From: Cheiracanthium punctorium
Taxonomy: Eukaryota > Arthropoda > Arachnida > Araneae > Cheiracanthiidae
Direction of reading: 5' to 3'
NCBI GenBank assembly: GCA_038373885.1
Contig: JAWZYV010013160.1
Span: 211,441-275,440 of the forward strand
DNA length: 64,000 nt
A model generated the notes under the pieces. The model searched no databases. It worked only from the letters and a program-made list of their open reading frames with translations, and had not been told where the DNA came from. The stretch's first letter is position 1. Every line of letters starts with the position of its first letter. Below, piece after piece: positions 12,701 to 27,700 of this stretch. The position numbers and the translations under genes were made by a program.

Positions 12701-15700
12701 AGTTGTAAATCAACAAAAGTTACACGCGTAATTATGAAGCCTGATATTTGCACATTTTTCTCTGACTCATATATGCCTGTTCTTTTCTACAAAAACAAAG
12801 TGGTAGCTATCGTTTTTGCATAAATTTGCATAAAGTTCATTTTTATCATTTATATAAACCATAAATTTTACTGCCAGTGTCATTTTTTTATGGTGAGCTT
12901 CGAAAAACATGTTGTTCCTTAACTTTTGGAGGCCAGTGTATATTGTAAAGCTTACTCGTCAATTTGCACCCCTTCCTCTGTTAAAATTTTGATTGCCTAT
13001 CTTTGATAACCGTAGTGGCTATTTTTGTAGTTTGCCAATATTCTGATACTTTAAAGGTATATTGCGATGAAGGTATTTTGAGGCCGGACTTTAAAAAGAT
13101 CAGCTGCCCCAAAATACCCACATAACAACAGACTTTGAAAATATCAGAAAACTGGCAAACTACAAAAATAAGCATTACGGTTATCAAAGAATGGCAATCG
13201 AAATTTTACCTGAGAAAAGGGAAAGACGTTATGCATGTACAAATTGTCGAGGGGTTGCACAAGATACTTTCGGTAAGACCGTTGAGTAGCCTTTGCCAAG
13301 AAGAAGGAAATGGAGGAATCATAATGAAGTTACTAAAGCCTAGGTCACTGGGAACTACAAGAATCAAAGAACTTTTGTCTTTTGATGTTAATCCGAGTCA
13401 ACACATCAGTTAATTTTATTTTGAGTCGTTACATCAGTTGATATTAATTTGAATCAATGCATCAGTTAATCTTAATTTGCGTCAATACACCTGTCAATAT
13501 CAATTTGAGTCAATTCAGGTGTGAAACAACAAGATTAAGCCAGTTAAACAAAATTTTGTATTTTCCTCTTCAGCCTCAATTATGTTACATTCATCCCTAG
13601 GGTGGGGATAAATGGTATATATTTATAGTAAAATATCTATAAATATATGATTTATTTTTTTAAATCAAAGTAAGTACGTTTATGTGTAACTGACTTTGAA
13701 ACATACTTAAGAGCAATATTCTAAATTTCATAATTGCACATGGCCAATGTTATTGGCTAAAATATGAAAGTTTCTCCAATCATTCCCACTACCTCTAATG
13801 AAAAACATATCTGTTTTTGTTGTTACATTTTTTTCCCTCTTAAAATTTAATTGACCAAGTTCCGTACTTCGGTATTATCACTTTCACTGAATATATATAG
13901 AAATAGTGAACAATAATATAACGAAAACAGTCTTAGGGTGAAAAAATGATAATGTTTAGGGTAAAACGAATTTGTACAGCCTTTTACAAACTTGTTGCTG
14001 AAATGCTTTAGAATCGAGTTAGTAAAAGTCACTGTCGGTTCAAATCGGCAAAAAATATATAACATAATATTTCCCGTTACAAACAATTACTTTGACAAGT
14101 TGATAACGTTATCGTCTGTCATTCAAGAACGCGAGTTGTAAAGTTCCAAACAAATAACAAAAATGTTAATGTCAGAAAATCAATGTTTGCAAAAACTTTC
14201 TGATACATACTTCTCCAATAAACTATTTATATTCTTTGTTCCTTATCTCAACTGATTGAACAACTGCGAAAACCAGCTGGATTACTAAATAGTAAATTTT
14301 AAAGAGTTCAGTTCAGCCGATATAATGGATAATTGAAAATGTTTGACAAACATTTTCATGTCTTAACCCTTGAAAAGAGTTTTAACTAAGAATCCATTTT
14401 CACTCATACATCGAAAATTTATTTATTTGTATGATAAGGAGGAAAAGGAAGAAAAATAGCTCTTTTTAATCTAAAACTAAACATTTTAGCATGCAAATGC
14501 AGTTCTTTGTTTAGCTAACATTTTTTTATGAACTCAAAATCTATTTTAAACTTGATTTTCATAGTATTCATAAATCCACGAATAATACCTGTGTAGAATA
14601 TTCACAGTCTAGTTATGAAATTAAATTATCGAATCTATTTATTATGGTAATTTACCCCCTTGAATTGAACATTCTGTACTTTAAAAGCATTATCAACAAA
14701 ACTCCAAGAAACCAATGCAAATCGTGCAATGTGCTTAGGCATGCCCCGGATGTGGTGTATACCTGGTTAATAATCTTTTGCAAGATGCATTTTACAGAAA
14801 CAAGCATAAACTGAGAGAGTAGAGTGCCGGGATAAAACTGTTTTGCCATTAATCACTTAGCTCTGGTTAGTCGATTCTTTGAACTAGATTTCATTTTTGA
14901 ATTGAAAAAAAAAATAACGCAAAAAAAGTAAATCATTTTTAGGACAAGGCAGAGAATTACTGAATTAATATTAAAAATCAACATACTTACCTACAGTAGA
15001 GCCAGCAATTAATGAATAGAAATTGTGCGAGCTGTGAATTGCGTTTTACAAAACGATTCATTTTCAAAAAAGACAGAGATGTTATATAATTGTCCAAAAT
15101 ATGGATAACGATTTTTTTTCTCAAATTCACGTGGCTACAATTTTTGAGTGGCTGAGATGTAAAATTTGTTCATGGGAATCCAGTTTTAACTGCAGTACAC
15201 TTAGTTTCAGATGAGCCACATAGAAGCTAATAAGCTCTATGGCTGGTGCTACTGGACCTACGTCAACGAAGCCTTCAAAATGCTATTTTATAAACTTATA
15301 ATAGAAAATTCCGTAGAGTTGTATTTCTTAAATGTACAAATAGTCTTGTGAGTTTACTTGTCTTTAGTAATTACTTACTGCAGCGGAGCTTAAAGAGCAT
15401 AAAAAGTGAGTTAAGGAACATGATGGGACGAAATCAACTAAATAGCGTCATCTTGATGAACTATTAATTGAAATTTCCTTAGAGAAACTGATTTGTCAAG
15501 TGTTATCTTTAAATTCGTTCATATTAGATTGAAAAAAGTTAGTGTTTTGTTCTATTATCATACAAAACCTAGGGCCTTAACATTTGGAACACTTACTACA
15601 GGCCTAGAGCTGGCGTAATCTGTCACTGAGTACTATTTTTAAACTTTAAAGTTTGAAAGATGCAAGCGAAAAAAAAAAGTATTAAAGACAATTTTCCTGC

Positions 15701-18700
15701 TTCTAAATAAAGTGGTTAGCACTATTTTAAATGAATAATTTGTTTAATCAATAGAATATCAACGAAAATTTTGTTGATTTGACAAAATTATTCTTTAAAG
15801 AATAATTTTGTTGAATTAAACAAAACATTTTTTTTCCAGTGGGTATCTAGAGCTGGTTCATTTTCTTTTGATTAAAACTACCTTTATCCAAATTTATTAT
15901 TATTTTCTGTTAAAACTGCCTGAATTCAGTACCATGAGCAAGCATTTTTTGAGAAGGTAGGCCATACTGTTCTGTTTTATTTTTAATCTTAAATTCCGAT
16001 TTAATATACTTGATCTTATTGTTGAAAAGACGAGCCGAGGAGAATTACCTCAGGTGACAAGCCTGTTCCCGACCGGAACATTACAAAACCTATCGTGGGG
16101 AGGGTATCACTTGACACAGAAGACAGTCTTTTGAGCAGTGGGAACGAGCAGGTTAAATTTAGGTTCAATGATGGTTTTAATTTCATATTAACTTCTTCTT
16201 TAACTACGAAACTATCTTGAACATATAAATAATTTAAAATTTTTGTTCTGCTTAAAGGATTCATATTATGGAATAACCATGGAGAAGAGCTGTGATGATT
16301 TGTGGCCTGTTTAAGTATTGGGATTCTAAAAAAATCTCTGTCTTTCCAAATCGGCAAAATATGCATATAACATCATATTTACTGTTACAAATATACGTAT
16401 TCAAAAACTGACAAACAGCAAATGAGTGTTAAATATACTATCATTATATAGCTGCTGTTGTTTGTTTTACAACTTAATTATACTAGGTTTAGAAAAGTTA
16501 TTCAATTATTAATCCAAAGACCATTTTTAAAAATATATTTTATTTTTATAAATCATTTTAATTATTGTAGATGCTTCAGTTTGAACTTAGCTTAACGTAA
16601 GCGCGATGCTGGACATCCGATAAAGTATTTCAAAATTTATGCTGGAAAGCATTGGTCACAGAAAGGGGATTCTTAACCGTTGCATCTTTTCATTAGCCAG
16701 TTCGGGAAATTTAAAAAGAAAAAAAGAAGAAGAATCAAATTTGAATTAGAGCAAATAGACTCTCAATACTATTATCTTTCTTTGAAACGAAGAAGTAGTT
16801 CTTCTTTTAAAGAAGAACAAGTTGAAAAATTGTTTATGACGTGTGTAAGTGTGTTTTAATCAACAAATGGGGATCAGTGAAATGAAGTTTACGTCTCAAC
16901 CACTCAGAGGGTTAAATCAAATGTCATTTGACAGATTTTTTTTTTCTATTAAAACTGAGTCAAGCTGGTACCTGACTTATAACAGAAAATAAATGGTACA
17001 GTATGACAGAATTATACATTATCAAAATAATATTTATATAACAATTTGTAATTATCATCATCACCTTTTCCATGAGTTGTTTTGAGTGATAAGGGCAGAG
17101 GTAAGAAAATGCATGCAGGCATCAGAGAACTAAGGCAGAAAAGTAACCTAAGAAAAAATGTGGCAAACTCTCTCATTTACTATACTACTTTTTAACTAAA
17201 GCTGTGCATTGGAAGACAAGAGATTTATCAAGCTACGTAATGAGGAAAAAAAAAAGACGAATTCATTCTAGTACGGTTGGCAAAATTCCATCCACAATGC
17301 ACATACATGTTTAACAGGCATAATTATTTATTTGTTTATATTTGATAAAAATTTAAATAAATCACTAAGATTATGTTTTTAATTTTATTAAATTTGGAAA
17401 TTTAGATTGTTTGTTATACTGCTCTCTGAAAAGTTTTGTTTTAATTTTTATTCATTTTAAATGAAAGCATTGGAAACCAGTTAATGTCTCTCGCATCGTT
17501 TGAAATGTTAAAAGTATTCCCCTCGTTGGAAATGAAAAGGCCGATTTACTGTATAGACAAAATTCTACTCTCGTACTTTAGTGAACTATCGTCTGACTCC
17601 AAAGGTAAAGCCTGGGAGGGTGTCCGAGAGGACTAAAAAAAGTTAGTCATAAAGCACGTAAAAAGGTTGTGGCAATTTTAAACTAGGAACTAGACATGAT
17701 TGCTTAGCTGAACACTTGGCTAAAATAGGAATTGCGAACTCTATCACATGAAAAAAAATAATGAAGCTCGAATAAGATTTTTGATAAATCCAGTTCCTTT
17801 TTTAAAAATTTCAGAAATCGGTAAATTATGATACACATTTAGAATAAATATGTTCATAATTAGATATTTTTCTTTTTATCTCATGATATGGTTTATATTA
17901 TATATATGTATATATATATAGTATAAAAGATTATATATATATATATATATATATATTATCTTTATTTATAGAAAGAAGTAAATTAGTAAAGGCTATCACG
18001 AAAATTATGAGCGCAGCAACTGCAGCTCTAATATAACTTCTCGCGCTTATAGTGACATTGTATTATAAAACCCGAAAAACCCCCAGTCTTTGTCAAAAAA
18101 ACATACAAAAACAAGACAATAAACATAAAAATACTATAACCAGCTAATTCATCAGAGGGAGACTGGTGTGCTTGTTAGTTACAGGTTTCTGGACTGGTGT
18201 CAGGAGATTGTGAACTATTGTATTAACAGAATTATAGACTATTGTATTGACAGAATTATTGAAGCTTAAATATCTTGAAATATTGCCTGTTTAATATAAT
18301 GAATTAGCTGGTTATAGTATTTTTATGTTTATTGTCTTGTTTTTGTATGTTTTTTTGACAAAGACTGGGGGTTTTTCGGGTTTTATAATACAATGTCACT
18401 ATATATATTATCTTATATATTATCTCTTTGTATATGATTATCTTTTTTTGGAGATATTATATTCTTTCCTTTTGTTAATCATTCGTGAAAATCGCTCAAA
18501 CATCCTTAAAATATTGAACAAAAATTTTTTGCTGCTTGAATTTTGAAAAAGACACTACGAAGCATAAAATTTCTCATGGTTAAATTTTTTAAGGCCAAAA
18601 TTGGTATATTAACTTTCAGTCGTTTGTCTGTAACGATACCTATAGACACACATATTGTAAGTAAGGATTATAGGTATGTACTGTACATGAAGTTGCAAAA

Positions 18701-21700
18701 GTGTATAATTTTCCTCGGAGTTCCTCTTGTGTTTACTTTTGCCTGTTTCTAAAGTGCATGCAAAATTTATATACAACAAAAAGACATGATGCATTCAAGC
18801 GAAGTTTGCTTCTCATAATGTAGCAGCAAAATAGACAAACGCAGTTAGCCATGTTATCCTAGTTAGCCATGCAAAGTGATGGTATAATACTGCTCAAAAG
18901 AGGAAGAGAATATAATGCGTTGGAGCGTTCCGAGGTGGTGCCACGAGAAGAGGAGGATTTAATTATACAAATCAGTCAATGGGCGATCAGGATGACAAAG
19001 CATATTTTCACTTTTTTCTTTCTTTTTTCCCTCCTTCATCTATTCATATTTAATTTCGAACCCATGTTTAACCTGTTCGTTATCATTATTAACCCTTTGA
19101 GGCTCAGCCCTTTCCCAATGCTGAAAAAAGGACAGCCGTTGCCATCGCTCCACTTAACTACCAGCAAGATGGCGGACGATCAAAACGTTCATCGCGGGCC
19201 ACAGATCTAGAGACCCTATTTTGACAACAGGGCACAGCCAGCTGTCGTCAAAAAAAGGGTCTCTAGATCTGTGGCACGCGATGAGCTTTTCGATCGTCCG
19301 ACATCTTGCTTTTAGTTAAGACGAGTGATGGCAACGGCTGCCCTTTTTTCAGCATTGGCCAATCTATCCAGCTGTTCTCGCATTCTTCCATTTTTCAGCA
19401 GATGCCAGTGCTGTTAAAAATAATCGTGACAACTTTTTTACGGGAAATGACTTGCTAAAAAGTAAAGGATTCTCGTGGAGCTATGTCACCCGCAACTATT
19501 TTTATAGAAATCAAATCTATTCTTCGTGACTGGCCACAGTCAAAACGTCAGAGTTTGGTGTTCCCAGAGCGGGAACACTGCGCGTTAAAGGGTTAAAGAG
19601 ACACATAATCTTGATTCTTTGAATGCTGGGTCCGGTTATTGCGCAAGCGTAACATTGGGTTCCAGGGGAGCTTTCGAAGAACCATTCTGCGACGCAACAT
19701 CGTTGCGTCTTTTTAATGATGAGAACGGACAGGTTAAACATGGGTTTAGTAGTGGATTTAAGTACTCTCAAAGGGGCTGTGATCGACCCCCCCCCTCCAC
19801 ACACATTGAATCCGCCACTGAAATCCATGTATGGGTTTTCTCTCACTTTCCTTTTTAAATCTCTGAGCAGGTCCTTGCTATCTCTTCCCTTTACACCAGT
19901 ATTAATACAAGCAGTAATGTTATGTCACAGTTGCGTATATTGTGCATGTCCAATAGTTGATAAAAAGGGAGAGTCATAAGTCTCGATATAAATAGTGAAA
20001 GAGAAAACTAATGTTTACTTTATTCGTACAACTGATATGGTATGATGCTATTTCCAGCAATCTGAATAATGCTAATCTGTTTTCCCGTTACGATGATTTT
20101 TGAATGATTTGGTTTACCTTTTTGAAATGAAACAGAAATATGTCGCTGCTTTCACAATTTGTATGAGACTTACGACTCACCTTATATTTTTAGTGACATA
20201 TGTGGTTTATTTTTATGGATTTTGAAGTCAAAATAAGTGCATTAGTCATAAATGTAAGAAAAATGATCTGGGCTAACGATAAATGCAAAGGAACCTAAAT
20301 CTGTCCAGTGAAATACAAATTTTTGCCCTTTCATTCAACACGATTTTCAGCCTAAATAAAATCTTCGGAAAAAGAATACTACCCAAAATACGTAACATGT
20401 TACCCGTGTTTTCAAGGGATGTTTACATCGGGCGGCACTATTCTCAGACAGCACGAAACATTTGGGACATTATCAAAAGAATGTTACAATTTCCACTTTG
20501 CAACATGTGTTGAAGAAATATTGTTTTTCTGGACTTTAAATCATTATTGGATAGACAACTTTTTCTTATTTAGAAAATTTATTAAAACGTGAGGAAGGTT
20601 ATTAATCATGTTTTGGCTTAAAAAAGGATGGCATATGTATGTCCACTCTGCTAAAGTATTAAATAATAATAAATAAATTAAACGTTTTCGTTTTTATATT
20701 AATAGTAACAAACGTAAGGGTACATATGTAACAAACATAAACGTCCTATAACATTTAAATAAACACAGCTGTTTAAGCTATTAACTAATAACGACGTGTC
20801 TGCATTAATACACAGACAGCACATTTTTCCTTGATGAAAAAAGAAAGATTATTAGTGTACAAATATTACTTTATTTTATTAACGTATATCAATTTTCATC
20901 AATATTGTTACACTAAAATACCAAGAACTGGCGGCTGTTGGCACTCTTCAATGTATATCAGCATTCGTAGAGTCTCTTAGCGATTGTTTGAAATATTTGC
21001 TAAATATCGGTGTTTTTCTTTAAACCAATAAATGAAGACATTCAGCTGACACTGATGGTGAATGATGAATAATGATATTTTGTTACAACAGTATACGAAA
21101 AAACAACTTTTAATGTATCATAGACACCTCAAGAAGTTTCCGCCAATGGTCACGACTATTTTTATTTGTATGTGCGTAACACTAATTTCAAAGAGCAATC
21201 TTGATGACTCTAAATTTGAACAGGTATAAGAAAAAAACAAAACTGTGAAAATTTCTGCTTCAGTGGTACAAATGTGGTACAAATGTGTGTTACAAATCAG
21301 TGGTACAAATACATCTGAAAATAGGAGAAGTAACATTATATGTTGTCTGAATTTGGACTCCGACCAAGACTAATCGGTGATTGTTCGAATGTACTACAAA
21401 CTGTTTGGTGTTTCACTAACCTTTTCTGCTCACATGCACCAGTGAATATTGACAATCTCCTAATTCAGTTTTTCCTTTATTTGATTGTTTGAGCTCTTTT
21501 TTTTTTTTACTACAATCTGGAAAATGGTATTGTATCTCGATATTTCCTTTTAGGATTTATCTATCTTAAAGTTTGTACGTTTCTATGTTATGGCAAGCCT
21601 ATACCATAGGCCACACGATAGGATTCTACTGGTGGGGGGTGCCTTGGTCGGAGGCGAGCGCGGATTAAAGGGGGCGGAGGGCGCGTCCCCCCCCCCTTAG

Positions 21701-24700
21701 AAAAAATAAATTAATGTATATACTATTTAGTTCCATAAAAATGGATGTATACATCAATGTTCTAACTAACCGCCCCCTCGACAAAACTGCATTAATCCGC
21801 AGCTGGTCGGAGGACTTTTAAGGGGTTCTAGCTTGTGTTCAAGTTACATCTGGAGGAAACTGACCAAAACTTCAGACCGTTTGAACAACAGCCGTGCGGC
21901 CGGGCCAGAACGCGGAACCTTCACACTCAAGCCGCCAACTATGTTCAGTGACTTATCCACTCGGTCATGGTGGGGATACCCTAAATTAGGTTCATTGACA
22001 ATTGCAGGATAACACAACAGAAGTTACAATCACGGGAAAACAGAGAAGTAACAACCATGAGTGACGGAAACGAGTTTGCAAGCTCTCTCAACCAGGAGAC
22101 ACGCGTTTGGTCTCTCTTTACAACATGTGATATCCAAGGCCAAAGTAAAAAATCTGAATGTCATTGAACACAAGTAACAGAATTTGTAACATTTTTTGAG
22201 AATGATCCACCTACACTAACACCTACTATTCCTTCCTGCCAGATGTCGCTCGTTCGAACTTATAAACAATTTTGTTATATTTAAGTCTTTAATTACTTTA
22301 TTATTAAAAGAGAAAGATAATTCTTTATTTCAAGCCATTACTTTATAACGAAAGTTAACCCTTTAACGCGCAGTGTTCCCTCTCTGGAAACACCAAACTC
22401 TGACGTTCTGACTGTTGCCAGTCACGAAGAATAGATTTGATTTCTATAAAAATAGTTGCGGGTGACATAGCTCCACGAGAATCTTTTACTTTTGAGCACG
22501 TCATTTCCCGTAAAAAAAATGGTCACAATTATTTTTAACAGCACTGACATCTGCTGAAAAATGGAAGAATGCGAGAACAGCTGGATAGATTGACCAATGC
22601 TGAAAAAAGGGCAGCCGTTGCCATCGCTCGACTTAACTACCAGCAAGATGGCGAACGATCGAAACGTTCATCGCGTGCCACAGATCCAGAGACCCTTTTT
22701 TTGACGACAGCTGGCTCTGCACCAGCAAGATGGCGGACGATCGAAACGTTCATCGCTGGTAGCCGCCATCTTGCTGGTAGTTAAGTCGAGCGATGGCAAC
22801 GGCCCTTTTTTCAGCATTGGTAAAGGGTTGCGCCTCAAAGGGTTAAGTGTGGACTATCTCTGTTAACTATAGCCTGGTTGATTCAGGCCATTGCTGTAAA
22901 GACTCCTCCTCGGAATGCTCTTCGAACGACAGGCGGCATGCAGAACGTGTGCAGAAAAGATGAAAGAGAGAGAAAGAGAAGAAAAAGAAGAAATGGACGA
23001 CGATGATGATCTTACAGTGATGGTAGTAGAGCGGCGACTCACGTGATAGGTCCCTCCGCTTCATCTGTCCTCCGATGATGGTCTCTAGGGGTACGTCTGT
23101 GCGAGGTATGCTCACGCATGCCGGTGGCAGCATGATGCTCTCTAGGCAACCGAAAGTGCACTCAGCGAGCAGGGACTTGTAGCAGGAGGGATGTGCCTGT
23201 TGAAGAAAAACCATGATGAGAAAAAGGCTTATGATGAGAATTTTTTTTGTGGCCAGATTCAAAATATCAACTTAGAGCCATTTTTGTCCCCAGGACATTG
23301 TGTGAGGGATGTAGAGTTCGAAGTAACGTTTCACGTACAGCACTTGAGTGACAACCGACTGCGCATATTTTTGCGCAGATTCTGCCATTGTTCTCCTATT
23401 GAATTAAATCGAAAGAGCAGTGTTAAATGCATAAATTTAAATAACATTTAAACATTTAATTACTTTAAAACATAAGATGCTGGTTGAAAATCGAAGTTGG
23501 AAGTTTGCTTACCCAGGTCAATCCATTATAATTACGGACCAATTTGAATTGAATAACGTTTTGAATATTCAAATTCAGGTTACTTTTTTCTATTAAAATA
23601 AATTACGAGAATTCATTTGTTTGATACACAGGAGTGGTTGTTAGACTCGTCTAAATTCTCTTCGGAAAAGCGTAATCCCTTTTAAAAACTTTTAGATTTT
23701 ATCAAGGAAATCAAATTCCCTATAAAAAGCATAGAATATGGAAATGTGTAATTAGAGGAGTTACTGTCTTATACCCAGAAACTTTATTAATCCTACGCAG
23801 CATGTTTTGCTACTCGGTTCCAAAATTATGTTAGTGCTAACCACCTCCGGCGACCAATTGGTTCGACATCTTAATAAATCGTGTGTTCAACACCGACTTC
23901 CTTGGAACTGAAATATCTCAGATTCTGAATGGAATTTAAAATTAAGATGGTTACAAACAGGGCGGCCCCAGCTATCGCAAAAAAGACGCCCCCTTTTATG
24001 CTCTACTCAGTTTTTGAGTTCGACAGGACGCCCCTTCGAAGCCGCCGTCCCGATTACCTTGCTTACCGTGTCGGGCCGCCCTGGTTACAAAAATAAGATG
24101 GTTTAATGGTAAAAACCTACAAAAAGATACAGATTATTTTCATCCTATATTAATTCTGAAGAGCTTCTAGATGTACTGGCCGTTATCAAAAAAACCGAAA
24201 GGGAAAAAAAAAATCTGAAACACTTTCAGATTTTAAATGCGCACTAAAGTGCTACATATTAAGAGCGTATCATAATCCATGCGTCTTCCTTATTTTTTTT
24301 TTCTTATCCATTAAGCCCAAAAGTGTATTATTATTCATGAGTGTGATTAAACAAATTTAAAATTAATGTTTCTAACATCCTTTTTCTGGATGTAATACAT
24401 TAGAAATAGGAGGGGGGAAAGACACGCAGTAAAATGCATAACTCGAACTGAATGAAAGTTTCAAAAACTTAATTTTTTGTTTGTTTGTGTAACATTTTTT
24501 TTTATTTGTGTGCTTGGCCCGAGACCCGCTTATAAATCCACGTCAGAAAGAAAAACTTATTCAGGTGTATTCTTTATCCAAGCGTAGCAGAGGATAAAAG
24601 GATTTTTTTTAATTAAAAACTGCATATTCTATAAGTATGTGCCATCTGTCGACGGCTTTGTAAAATAAAAACTCTTGTATTTTTTTTTTATAAAGGATAG

Positions 24701-27700
24701 TTTTTTTTTTTGTTGTTGTATATTATAGGAACAGTGTTTTTTTTCGCTCGATAAAAAGTAGCCTGTTTGTTAATCCAGGTCTTTAACTGTCTTTATTCGA
24801 AATTTCATCCAAATCCGTCAAACCGTTTCAGCGTGGAAGAGTAACAAACATACATACAAACATTGACATTTATAATATTAGTATGATTAATCGGATTTCT
24901 GGCTGCATTTTCGTGAATAATGAATTTTTATCTCTAAAGGAGTTAACTGATATCCTTAAAAATTTTGAAGTTCAGCTCTAATAAGATACATTTTTTTTTA
25001 ATGATGCCTTTATTCAATATGATTTAGGATAGTCTAGAATAGCGGTTCTCAACCAGTGAAGCGCGCCCCCCTTGGAAAGCGCAGAGTGTTTATCAACAAA
25101 AACATCAGGGGAAACAGTCCACTAGATGTCTAGGCATCCATGCTATGATAAATTATCCCTCACATCTTCGGAAGGGATATTCTTTGAACCTGTCGATTTG
25201 AGATCACAACCATAGGCGTAATTTACTAGGGGCAAGAGGGACAATTGTCTCCTCCAAGCAAATTCAGATATCACCTGGTTAAAAACATTTTCTTCCATAG
25301 GAAACATTCCCCTTTCCCACCACCCAATCTTACATGCCGATTTGCGTTAATGTTTGTAGGAGAGGATCGGATAAGATTTTATTAAATACAAAGATTATGG
25401 GGGGTGAAGAATTATTAAGTAACCAGCTGAAAGCCCCGTTCTTCGCACCGGAATGATTGGATTTTTACTTTCCGAACATGTACCATGTAAGGAAAGTATT
25501 GTAATCATGAAAAAATTCGAATTCGAGATTTTGGTGTATTTACACGTTTAGAGGGCTTCTGAATTCATTTATGTTATTTTTACGAGATGTATGTATGTAT
25601 GTGTGTGTGTGTGTGTGTGAATGTGTGTTTGTGTGTATGTGAGTGAACACGATAGCTCCTGAACGGGGCATGCGATTGAGCTCAAATTATGTATATATGT
25701 TATAAACCACCGTCGCAAGACCGGTATTGATTTTGGTGTGTATAGGACTTATAGTTTTTCTACAGGGCTACGACAAAGATTTCTTTTACATTATGGCCTA
25801 TGGGGGAAAATTCTTGAAATTGCGCTAGCGTTTAAATGGTACATTAGATTGAGCTCAAATTAGGTATATATGTTATAAACCAAAGTCGCAAGACCTGTAT
25901 TGATTTCGGTGTGTATAGGACTTAGAGTTTTTCTACAGGGCTACGACAAAGATTTCTTTTCCATTATGGCCTATGGGGGAAAATTCTGGAAAGTCTGGAA
26001 TTTCTTGAAAGTGCGCTAGCGTTTAAACGGTAAATTCGATTGAGCTCAAATTGGGTATATATGTTATAAACCACCTTCGCAAGACCGATGTTGATTTTGG
26101 TGTGTATAGGACTTAGAGTTTTTCTACAGGGCTACGGCAAAGATTTCTTTTCCATTATGGCCTATGGGGGAAAATTCTGGAAAGTGCGCTAGCGTTTAAA
26201 CGGTACATTCGATTGAGCTCAAATTGGGTGTACATGATATAAACAACCATCGTAAGACCGGTATCGATTTTGATGTGTATAGGACTTATAGTTTTTCTAC
26301 AGGGCTACGCCAAAAATTCCTTTTACATTATAGCCTATGGGGAGAAATTCTTGAAAGTGCGCTAGCGTTTAAACGATACATTCGATTGAGCTTCATTTTG
26401 GTATATATATTCGAATTATTCATCGATTAAAATTTATTTAAATGCTTGGTAATGATCTTAATCGTAAGTGTTCGGAAAGTCGAGTGGAGTCACTCCAGAT
26501 TTTTTTTATTACGATTTGCTGTAATTACTATTTATCATAATAAATAGATATACCAAAATGGATATCGCATAAATATTATATGTTCAAAAACAGGGCCGTC
26601 GCGGATGTGTCAGGCGCCTTTGTGCAAACGCCGATTTAGTGCCCCTAAAAAAAATATATATAAAAAATTCCGAAACTAAAGTATCGCTTTACTATTCCAT
26701 GTACTTATTCAGTTGGAAAATATCATAACTAAACCGACTCTCGGGAGGTGGCACCCCAATAAATATTCAGTTTTTGAAACAAAAATATAACTTTACAGTG
26801 CCATATTAGTATTCAGTAGAGAATAGACGCATTCCTCTGGACTGTAGGACCCGGTGGATATCCGGCACCGCCGAAAACTCACCCAGTACATGAGGAAAGT
26901 ATTGTAATCATGAAACAAGTCAGTGGAACCAAAAACACTGTGGTAGGTAGCTAACAGTTACCATAGGTGCGGAGATCAGATTTGCTTCCATCTAGACTAA
27001 TCTTTTGCAGAGTTCTAGTGATATGGAATTCATGAAGTTCAAGCGCGGACTTAGGAGGTATCCTTCAAGGGGTTGCCTGTTCTTTACAGTGTTTGTGAGT
27101 GAACACAATAGCTCCTACACGGGGCATTCGATTGAGCTCAAATTGGGTATATATATTATAAACCACCGTCGCAAGACCGGTATTGATTTTGGTGTGTATA
27201 GGACTAGAGTTTTTCTACAGGGCTACGGCAAAGATTTCTTTTACATTATGGCCTATAAGGGGAAATTCTTGAAAGTGCGCTAGCGTTTAAACGGTACATT
27301 CGATTGAGCTCAAATTGGATATGGGTGTTATAAACCACCATTAAGACCGGTATTGATTTTAGTGTGTATAGTACTTATAGTTTTTCTACAGGGCTACGAC
27401 AAAGATTTCTTTTACATTATGGCCTATGGGGGGAAATGCTTGAAAGTATATTAAACGGTACATTCGATTAAGCTCAAATTGAAAAAACTAAGAATTTTTG
27501 CTGAATTATTTATCGATTAAAATTTATTTAAATGCTTGGTAATTATCTTAATCGTCGGTGTTCGGAAAGTCGAGTAGAGTCACTCCAGATTTTTGAACAA
27601 TAATTATAAAACATAATGTTTAACGAGTGAATGCGCTTCACAACTGTAGCAAAAAGCTCACTTTCGATTTTCGATTTACACAAAGACACCAGGACATTGA

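Larger units (their letters stand above)
9300..23042 (-). other. 13.7-kb intron between exons d and e
   Basis: Holds a possible hAT MITE (9746-9895), a TA microsatellite near 10257, a dead Tc1 element (11366-12938), an imperfect fold-back (12966-13220), a minisatellite (13385-13520), a LINE fragment (17661-17750), an AT microsatellite and a perfect inverted repeat (18048-18403), TTAA fold-back MITEs (19093-19592, 22359-22842), and a tRNA-like SINE interrupted by a small TIR element (21625-21990). 13600-17600 and 19860-21600 contain nothing I recognise. Confidence 0.75.

Noticed and set aside
16016..16366. 116-codon minus-strand open frame
   Set aside because: No motif or family recognised; a chance frame or part of an unknown repeat.
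18325..18546. 73-codon frame at the right arm of the inverted repeat
   Set aside because: It lies on the perfect inverted repeat and AT-rich flank; hydrophobic by composition only.
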